Translations under genes and position numbers: made by a program
Source of the DNA: Halanaerobiales bacterium
Lineage (GTDB): Bacteria; Bacillota; Halanaerobiia; Halanaerobiales; JADQBU01
Length of the DNA stretch: 5,021 bases
Assembly: GCA_016278435.1 (NCBI GenBank)
Contig: JADQBU010000136.1
Location: 1 to 5,021, forward strand
Direction: 5' to 3'
Part shown: one piece after another, positions 1 to 5,021 of the stretch
How positions within the stretch are numbered: the stretch's first letter is position 1
How the letters are laid out: the number at the start of each line of letters is the position of its first letter
Notes under the pieces: generated by a model
Told to the model about the DNA's origin: nothing
Database searches by the model: none
The model's input: only the letters and a program-made list of their open reading frames with translations

Positions 1-1858
1 CAAGTTGTCTACAGATAGATAGACCGAGTCCTGATCCGTTCTTGATATTTCGATGATTATTAATCTGGCTGAAACTTCGAAAGAGTTTTTCCTGCTTATC
101 AACAGGTATACCGATACCGGTGTCGGTGACCTGGAAAATAATTTCTACTTTTTCATCTTTTGCTTTAATATGTTTTACTTCCAGGAATACTTCTCCTTTT
201 TCGGTATATTTGATGGCATTTCCGATCAGATTAATTAAAATCTGGCGTAATCTCCCGGAATCACTGAAAAGAAAATCTGGAACACCGGGTCCGATATAAT
301 AATTTAATTCCAGATTTTTTTCATGGGCTTCAATGGCAAAGGGTTGAATAGTATCTTCTATTAATCTGGCAATATTAAATTCTTTTTCTTCAAGCTCCAT
401 CTTACCGGCTTCGATCTTCGATATATCGAGTATGTCGTTGATTGTGTCCAGAAGTAGATTGGCGGAATTATTGATCATTTTTAAATAATGCCGGTGTTTC
501 TGGTCTAATTCCATGTCAAGCATTAATTCACTTAAACCGATGATACCATTCATCGGGGTTCTTATTTCATGGGTGATTTTGGCCAGGAAAGTACTCTTGG
601 CCTGATTGGCCTGTTCTGCTTCCAGTTTGGCCTTCTTCAATTCTTTTTCAATCTCTTTTCTTTCTGTAATGTCTTCCTTGATTCCAATATAATGTGTGAT
701 ATTTCCTTCTTCATCTTTGATTGAAGAGATAGAGGCGAATTCCCAGTATAAATCACCGTTTTTCTTTTTGTTGCAGAGTTCACCCCGCCATTCATTTCCC
801 GAACTGATCGTCTGCCAGAGGTCTTCATAAACTTCAGCAGTACCCAGACCTGATTTTAAAATCCGGGGATTTTTGCCGACTACATCTTTTCGAGGATAAC
901 CTGTAATCCTGGTGAATTTCGGGTTAACATATTCAATATTTCCGGCCGGGTCAGTTATTACTATTGTACTTGGATTCTGTTCTACTGCCCGGGAAAATTT
1001 TCTTAGTTCTCCTTCAACTTTCTTCTGTTTCTTTATATTTTCTGTTAAGCTCTGGTTTGTTTTAATTAATTTATCACGTGAGTTTTTCAATTTGTAATAT
1101 AGTAAGTCATAGGGCTGCTTGAGGGTTGTTTCGATGATGGCTTTGTAGATAAAATAAAAGGAATATATCTTAAAGATGTGGCCTGCCGCATTGATTAGAC
1201 TATAAACATCATTATAAAGTGTAAATGATAGCTCGGCGAAGATAGAAAATATGTAGGCGTATTTGATAAATCTAAACAGGTCCTGATTTAGATTCTTTTT
1301 ATTTTTATAGAGGAAATAGATACCAAGTAGGAAAATTCCGATAATCAGATATTCACTGGTAATTTTAAAAGCTGTCAGGCCGGTGTCCGGTCGATAACAG
1401 ATAGGGAAAAAACCAATAAAGATACTTACAGTTAAAAGCAGTGTAACGATGGAGAAGTATTTAATAATAACTTTTAATTTAACAGTTCTTTTAATTAAGT
1501 AAACAGCAGATAGCAGAGATAGAGCTTCCAGGTATCTGGCACTGATCCAGAACTGGGTGGGTATATTGGCATTACTGACAAAAATTATATTTAGTCCTTT
1601 ATAGGATAAGGTATGAAGAAGATCCATGAAAGCGATAAAAAGGTAGGCGATACCCATAAAAGTTAAAAAATTATTGCCGGAGAATTTCCTGGTATTTAAA
1701 ATTATTATACCCAGGGTAAAAGCAATAACAATACTGAAGAGCTCTCCCAGAGTATGAAAAAGCAGGTAATTATAAAAAAGTGTTAACACGATTAATAATG
1801 TAATAAGAATGAGCACCCTGTATTCTATATGTATACTGTTTAAATAATTTTTTTTCAC
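1..1858 (-). CDS. MASE3-PAS sensor histidine kinase, 3' end cut off by window edge
   Basis: This is an integral-membrane sensor kinase that should autophosphorylate on a histidine and pass the phosphate to a response regulator. The 619 visible residues start at a GTG (1858..1856) with AAAGGGG six bases upstream; an in-frame TGA lies farther upstream, with no ATG between. Residues about 15-245 are very hydrophobic and look like a MASE3 sensor: the HTLSYKG motif at 82-88 and the closing KAIIETTLKQPYDLL at 239-253 are typical. A coiled-coil linker (about 255-285) leads to a PAS domain (about 286-400) of the type with NPRILKSG and a conserved Trp (W357), similar to NifL-like PAS domains, some of which bind FAD. 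HisKA follows, with H430 in THEIRTP, then HATPase_c with N547, DTGIG at 579-583 and GSGLG at 608-612. The window ends just after the last motif, so a C-terminal receiver (hybrid kinase) cannot be excluded. The MASE3 ligand is unknown. The gene is divergent from the operon at 2061. Confidence 0.95.
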   Translation of the reverse strand, partial: MKKNYLNSIHIEYRVLILITLLIVLTLFYNYLLFHTLGELFSIVIAFTLGIIILNTRKFSGNNFLTFMGIAYLFIAFMDLLHTLSYKGLNIIFVSNANIPTQFWISARYLEALSLLSAVYLIKRTVKLKVIIKYFSIVTLLLTVSIFIGFFPICYRPDTGLTAFKITSEYLIIGIFLLGIYFLYKNKKNLNQDLFRFIKYAYIFSIFAELSFTLYNDVYSLINAAGHIFKIYSFYFIYKAIIETTLKQPYDLLYYKLKNSRDKLIKTNQSLTENIKKQKKVEGELRKFSRAVEQNPSTIVITDPAGNIEYVNPKFTRITGYPRKDVVGKNPRILKSGLGTAEVYEDLWQTISSGNEWRGELCNKKKNGDLYWEFASISSIKDEEGNITHYIGIKEDITERKEIEKELKKAKLEAEQANQAKSTFLAKITHEIRTPMNGIIGLSELMLDMELDQKHRHYLKMINNSANLLLDTINDILDISKIEAGKMELEEKEFNIARLIEDTIQPFAIEAHEKNLELNYYIGPGVPDFLFSDSGRLRQILINLIGNAIKYTEKGEVFLEVKHIKAKDEKVEIIFQVTDTGIGIPVDKQEKLFRSFSQINNHRNIKNGSGLGLSICRQL

Positions 1859-1864
1859 CTTTAA

Positions 1865-1871
1865 CCCCTTT
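1865..1871 (-). promoter_or_regulatory. Ribosome binding site of the MASE3 kinase
   Basis: AAAGGGG on the minus strand lies six bases before the GTG at 1858..1856. It decides the start: there is no in-frame ATG between this GTG and the upstream in-frame TGA, and starting downstream would cut into the first membrane helix. Confidence 0.7.
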
Positions 1872-1899
1872 CGGCCTGTATCTGGCTGAATAAATATAA

Positions 1900-1905
1900 A
1901 TCATA
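1900..1905 (-). promoter_or_regulatory. Possible -10 element for the leftward kinase gene
   Basis: TATGAT on the minus strand matches five of six bases of the sigma-A -10 consensus and lies about 40 bases before the GTG start. The best -35-like hexamer upstream is TTGTAG (1926..1921, minus), but the spacer is only 15 bases, shorter than the usual 16-18. The whole region is AT-rich, so chance matches are likely; this is a weak call. Confidence 0.3.
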
Positions 1906-1960
1906 TACACTAAAAAAATTCTACAATAAACGCGCAAAACCTTTAAAATATTCAATAATT

Positions 1961-1978
1961 ATTCCTAAAAGCAGGAAT
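1961..1978. repeat. Inverted repeat between the two divergent kinase genes
   Basis: ATTCCT (1961-1966) and AGGAAT (1973-1978) are perfect inverted 6-base arms around a 6-base centre. The repeat sits just upstream of where a -35 for the rightward operon would lie, and about 100 bases upstream of the leftward GTG. This is a plausible position for an operator, but arms this short also occur by chance in AT-rich DNA. A second perfect palindrome, AATAATTATT (1954-1963), touches it. Confidence 0.35.
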
Positions 1979-2003
1979 TTTATAGTTTAATCTAGAAATA
2001 GTT

Positions 2004-2009
2004 TATAAT
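2004..2009 (+). promoter_or_regulatory. Possible -10 element for the rightward operon
   Basis: This is a perfect TATAAT, 51 bases before the ATG at 2061, which would give a leader of roughly 45 bases. No good TTGACA-like hexamer stands 16-18 bases upstream (around 1980-1987 the sequence is TTATAGTT), so the promoter would be weak, activator-dependent, or not here. Two further -10-like hexamers, CATAAT (2011-2016) and GATAAT (2017-2022), follow at once. Confidence 0.4.
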
Positions 2010-2060
2010 GCATAATGATAATCTTTGTCAATTAAAGTTAAAAAACGGGAAGTGGGTCTA

Positions 2061-3863
2061 ATGTATGGCAATAAAATAAAAGTGGGTGCAGTAATATTGC
2101 TTTTACTGCTGGTGGTTCAGGGAGTTATTAACCAGTGGGTAGTAAAAAGAGAACATCTGGTTATTGACAATATAAATTCGATTTATAATAAAGAGCTGGA
2201 GTTGAATGGTGCCAGGTATTATCACCGGGGCTGGATGCAGGAACTGGAGAATGCCTTTGTCACTGGCTATGCTCCTGAGATAATAAACCATACTGATGAC
2301 CAACTGGGAAGATGGCTGGCAGATCTGGAAAAAGGAGAAACAAAGCAACAGGAGATCCAGGGACTGGAGCAGATTCATGAAAAAATACACAGTGAGGCCA
2401 GAGAAGTAATAAATCTGCTTAACAAGGGAGACCGGGAAGGTGCTATTGATATTTTTGCTGGTCAGGTAATCCCTCATTCTAGACAGATGGAAGAAGTTAT
2501 GTTTGATTTGAATGATATGTACAGTAGTCGGATTTCGGACAGTAGAGATTATCTGGATTCAATACATATAGCAGAACAAATAATTATGTTGTTCTTTACT
2601 TTAATACTGCTGGGAGGAACTATTTATTACTTCTATAAGCAGTATCTTTCTATTCAAAAACTGGTTGTAATCCTTGAGGAAAAAAATCAGGAACTGATAA
2701 ATCAAAAAAATTATGCAGAAGCGGTTTTAGGCAGTGCCGCAGAAGGTATTTTCAGTATAAATGAAGATAATATTATCAGAACCTGGAGCAGGGGTGCTGA
2801 AGAAATAACCGGTTATAGTGCTGGCCAGGTAATCGGGCAAAAATGCTGTAATTTTCTCTGGCCCAGGGATGAAAAAGGCAGTAATTTGTGCCATTATCCA
2901 GAGGAAGCTGATTCCGAAGGCTGCTGCTATTTTAAACAGATTACTGCTAAAAAGGATATAATCCACGGGCAGGAGGTATATTTTCAAATGGAAAACGGGG
3001 AATGTATACCCTGTCAGATCAGTATAGCACGGATCTATGACCAGGAAAATAAGCCCGCAGGCTCAGTTCAGGTATTCCGGGATATCAGTGAGGAAAAGGC
3101 TAATTTATTAAAGATTAAAAAAGCTAACCGGGCTAAGTCAGAATTTCTGGCTACTATGTCCCATGAATTACGTACACCCCTAAATTCTGTTCTGGGATTC
3201 GGAGATCTTTTGCAGAATGAAGTGGCTGGCAAACTCAATGAGAAACAGCTCAGATATATAGAAAATATCATCAAGAGTGGGAACAATCTTCTCTCATTAA
3301 TTAATGATATTCTGGATTTGACCCGGATAGAAAGTGATGAAGTTGACTGGGATGTAACTGCTTTTAATCTTGAACTCTTATTGAAAAATAGTCTGGTCCT
3401 GGTTAAGGGGAAAGCACAGATGGCAGGGATAACCCTGGAATCGGACATTTCGGGTAATGGGATGACAAGGATAGAATGGGATGAGAGTAAAATTAAGATG
3501 ATTATAAATAATCTACTCTCAAATGCTATTAAATTTACACCTGAAGGCGGGCATGTCGGCTTGCAAGCATGCCGGCAAGAGGGGAAGATCATCATAGAGG
3601 TCTGGGATACGGGGATAGGCATACCCCGGGATAAGCAGGAAGATATATTCAAACCCTTTGTTCAGCTTGATAGTAGTTTAAGCCGCAGATATGAAGGAAC
3701 AGGATTAGGACTGGATCTGGTAAAGAAACTGATTGATATTTGTGGGGGTGAAATCAAGGTTGAAAGTGAAGTAGGTAAGGGGAGCCGGTTTATAGTTAAA
3801 ATACCGGACAGGTTAGATCCGGAAATCTCACTGTCGGAGCGGAGGCGGAGAAATGGAGTTTAG
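2061..3863 (+). CDS. Membrane sensor histidine kinase with CZB-like extracytoplasmic domain and Cys-rich PAS
   Basis: This 600-residue histidine kinase is the sensor of the operon. Residues about 7-28 form a first membrane helix, 29-170 an extracytoplasmic helical domain, and 171-192 a second membrane helix. The outer domain fits the CZB zinc-binding pattern: H55xxW58, 21 residues, then D80-Q-L-G-R-W85, 20 residues, then H106-EKI-H110. The family's conserved Cys is replaced by D80. After a short coiled coil comes a PAS domain (about 216-341) with seven cysteines (262, 263, 277, 288, 289, 315, 318). HisKA has H368 in SHELRTP; HATPase_c has N488, DTGIG at 516-520 and GTGLG at 546-550. No receiver domain is attached. 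I chose the ATG at 2061 because it has a G-rich stretch (GTGGG) four bases upstream and starts just before the membrane helix. The frame is open back to a TTG at 2025, which lacks a ribosome site. The 3' end overlaps the next gene by 11 bp. Zinc as ligand is inference. Confidence 0.95.
   Translation: MYGNKIKVGAVILLLLLVVQGVINQWVVKREHLVIDNINSIYNKELELNGARYYHRGWMQELENAFVTGYAPEIINHTDDQLGRWLADLEKGETKQQEIQGLEQIHEKIHSEAREVINLLNKGDREGAIDIFAGQVIPHSRQMEEVMFDLNDMYSSRISDSRDYLDSIHIAEQIIMLFFTLILLGGTIYYFYKQYLSIQKLVVILEEKNQELINQKNYAEAVLGSAAEGIFSINEDNIIRTWSRGAEEITGYSAGQVIGQKCCNFLWPRDEKGSNLCHYPEEADSEGCCYFKQITAKKDIIHGQEVYFQMENGECIPCQISIARIYDQENKPAGSVQVFRDISEEKANLLKIKKANRAKSEFLATMSHELRTPLNSVLGFGDLLQNEVAGKLNEKQLRYIENIIKSGNNLLSLINDILDLTRIESDEVDWDVTAFNLELLLKNSLVLVKGKAQMAGITLESDISGNGMTRIEWDESKIKMIINNLLSNAIKFTPEGGHVGLQACRQEGKIIIEVWDTGIGIPRDKQEDIFKPFVQLDSSLSRRYEGTGLGLDLVKKLIDICGGEIKVESEVGKGSRFIVKIPDRLDPEISLSERRRRNGV
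3841..3850 (+). promoter_or_regulatory. Purine-rich ribosome binding region inside the kinase 3' end
   Basis: GGAGGCGGAG precedes the ATG at 3853; its GGAGG (3841-3845) lies seven bases from the start codon, a normal spacing. The same bases encode the Arg-rich tail of the kinase (SERRRRNGV). The receiver gene therefore has its own strong ribosome site within the upstream coding region. Confidence 0.75.
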
Positions 3864-4227
3864 AAAGGTATTGATTATTGAAGACAATGTGATTAACAGT
3901 GAACTGCTTGTGGAGTTTCTGAAAACCCGGTACGATGTTCAACTGGAAATAGCTGAAGATGGTTCCGTGGCTCTGAATAAAGTTAAGGAGTTTTTACCGG
4001 ACCTGATTCTGCTGGATATTCAATTACCAGGTTTAGATGGATATGAGATTCTGAGGATGATAAAAGACCAGAAGCAATTCAGGGATGTACCGGTTATCGG
4101 GGTTACTGCCTATGCCATGAAAGGAGACCGGGATAAAATTCTGGAAGCGGGTTTTGATGAATATCTGGCCAAGCCTGTAAAAATGAATGAGCTGTTTAAA
4201 AAAATTGAAATGGTGATTGCAAGATGA
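3853..4227 (+). CDS. Single-domain CheY-like response regulator
   Basis: This 124-residue protein is a complete receiver domain with no output domain, the size usual for stand-alone CheY, Spo0F or DivK-like regulators. The acidic pair E10-D11 binds Mg2+, D55 in LLLDIQLPG is the phospho-acceptor, T85 is the switch Thr in VTAYAM, and K107 in AKP is the conserved Lys. It begins inside the end of the kinase gene (11-bp overlap) and its TGA overlaps the next ATG, so kinase and regulator are almost certainly made together. Its partner is probably the upstream kinase. With no effector of its own, it may act as a phosphorelay intermediate, a phosphate sink, or by binding a partner protein; the sequence does not tell which. 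No histidine phosphotransferase domain is visible in the window. Confidence 0.95.
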   Translation: MEFRKVLIIEDNVINSELLVEFLKTRYDVQLEIAEDGSVALNKVKEFLPDLILLDIQLPGLDGYEILRMIKDQKQFRDVPVIGVTAYAMKGDRDKILEAGFDEYLAKPVKMNELFKKIEMVIAR

Positions 4228-5021
4228 AGAATTTAAGACCAGCTGATTACAGCATTTTAATTGTTGACGATGACCTCGACTTCAGGGAGATCATTGAGAC
4301 TTATCTAGTAGAGGAAGGTTATACAGTACTTGCATCTGAGAAGGGTGAGGAGGCTGTTGAAAAATGTAAAGTTGAAAAGGTTGACCTGGTATTACTGGAT
4401 GTGATGATGCCAGAAAAAGATGGCTTTAAAGTTTGCAGTGAAATCAGGAATCTGGACATTCCCGGTTTTTTACCAGTAATTATGCTGACAGCTCTGGGAG
4501 ATAAGGAATCCAAGCTCAAGGCCTACCAGGTGGGAGCAGATGATTTTTTAAATAAGCCGGTCAGCCGGACAGAACTAAACATCCGACTGAAATCACTGCT
4601 TAGAATCAGGGACCTCAGCCTGGAGATGGAGAATATAAGCAATGTATTATACTCTCTGGTCAGAATTCTGGAGACCCGTGATCCCTATACCAGCGGGCAT
4701 TCTGAGCGAGTTGCTTACCTGGCAGAACTGGTTGCCAGGAAGATGGGTTTTCCAGAGAATGAAGTCAGGAATATTAAAAAAGGGGCACTCTTACATGACA
4801 TAGGCAAAATTAGTATCAGCAGTGATATCTTATTGAACGAAAATAAGCTGACAATAGAGGAATTTGCCAAAATAAAAGAACATCCGCTTATCGGTGTAAA
4901 AATATGTTCTCCCCTTTATTTTTTACAGGATATTCTGCCGATGATCAGAAACCATCATGAAAAACTTGATGGGTCAGGATATCCCGATGGGCTGCAGGGA
5001 GAAGAGATTTTACCTTCGGTT
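4224..5021 (+). CDS. REC-HD-GYP response regulator, probable cyclic-di-GMP phosphodiesterase, 3' end cut off
   Basis: The 266 visible residues form a receiver domain (about 8-127), a helical linker (about 128-148) and the start of an HD-GYP domain, the arrangement seen in RpfG-like regulators. Receiver residues are D15-D16-D17, phospho-acceptor D59 in LLDVMMP, T89 and K111 in NKP. The HD-GYP part shows GHSERV (H159), the HD pair H191-D192 in HDIGK with K195, H220 in KEHP, HHE at 244-246, and DGSGYPDGL at 249-257 with GYP at 252-254. HD-GYP enzymes hydrolyse cyclic-di-GMP, and the residues in view are intact, so activity is likely. The last expected metal-binding Asp lies past the window edge and cannot be checked. 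The ATG overlaps the upstream TGA (ATGA), with no strong ribosome site of its own, pointing to translational coupling. Phosphorylation of D59 by the operon kinase is inferred. Confidence 0.95.
   Translation, partial: MKNLRPADYSILIVDDDLDFREIIETYLVEEGYTVLASEKGEEAVEKCKVEKVDLVLLDVMMPEKDGFKVCSEIRNLDIPGFLPVIMLTALGDKESKLKAYQVGADDFLNKPVSRTELNIRLKSLLRIRDLSLEMENISNVLYSLVRILETRDPYTSGHSERVAYLAELVARKMGFPENEVRNIKKGALLHDIGKISISSDILLNENKLTIEEFAKIKEHPLIGVKICSPLYFLQDILPMIRNHHEKLDGSGYPDGLQGEEILPSV

Noticed and set aside
1..60. Possibility that the leftward kinase is a hybrid with a C-terminal receiver
   Set aside because: The window ends just after the GSGLG motif, so there is no sequence to support or deny it.
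1859..2060. Riboswitch or small RNA in the intergenic region
   Set aside because: The only stem seen is six base pairs in AT-rich DNA, with no conserved riboswitch core and no terminator-like hairpin plus T-run before either gene.
2103..2477. Minus-strand open frame of 124 codons opposite the sensor domain
   Set aside because: It is antisense to the CZB-like domain, low in complexity, and has no recognisable motif; it is a shadow frame.
3551..3576. Near-perfect 10-base direct repeat (GCATGTCGGC / GCATGCCGGC, 6-base spacer) with local GC-rich palindromes
   Set aside because: It lies inside the ATP-binding domain, the repeat distance of 16 is not a multiple of three, and the protein alignment runs normally through it. 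It is probably chance; a genome-wide search for the motif could reopen the question.
3068..3652. Minus-strand open frame of 194 codons opposite the HisKA/HATPase part of the operon kinase
   Set aside because: It lies wholly antisense to a clear kinase domain, its translation resembles no known protein, and it is explained as a shadow of the real gene's codon usage.

Overview
The window carries a signal-transduction locus and nothing else recognisable: four protein genes and one short intergenic region. The DNA is AT-rich. Together with the MASE3 sensor kinase, REC/HD-GYP proteins, purine-rich Shine-Dalgarno sites and a GTG start, this suggests a low-GC Firmicute, perhaps an anaerobe of the Halanaerobiales type. 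That placement is a guess from style of sequence, not from a marker gene.

Layout. Positions 1858 to 1 (minus strand) hold a membrane sensor histidine kinase with MASE3, PAS, HisKA and HATPase_c domains, cut off by the left edge inside its ATP-binding domain. Positions 1859 to 2060 are a divergent intergenic region with possible promoters facing both ways and a small inverted repeat. Positions 2061 to 5021 (plus strand) form a tightly packed operon: a second membrane histidine kinase (2061..3863), a single-domain CheY-like response regulator (3853..4227, overlapping the kinase by 11 bp), and a REC-HD-GYP protein (4224 to the right edge, overlapping by 4 bp).

How they may work together (inference). 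The operon reads as a complete path from an extracytoplasmic sensor to cyclic-di-GMP breakdown: kinase, then a stand-alone receiver, then a receiver-coupled HD-GYP phosphodiesterase. No DNA-binding output domain is visible. The most unusual part is the sensor domain of the second kinase. It lies between two membrane helices and matches the chemoreceptor zinc-binding (CZB) pattern in spacing and in three histidines, but has aspartate where the family has its conserved cysteine. The same kinase has a PAS domain with seven cysteines. The divergent MASE3 kinase may feed the same receivers or may be independent.
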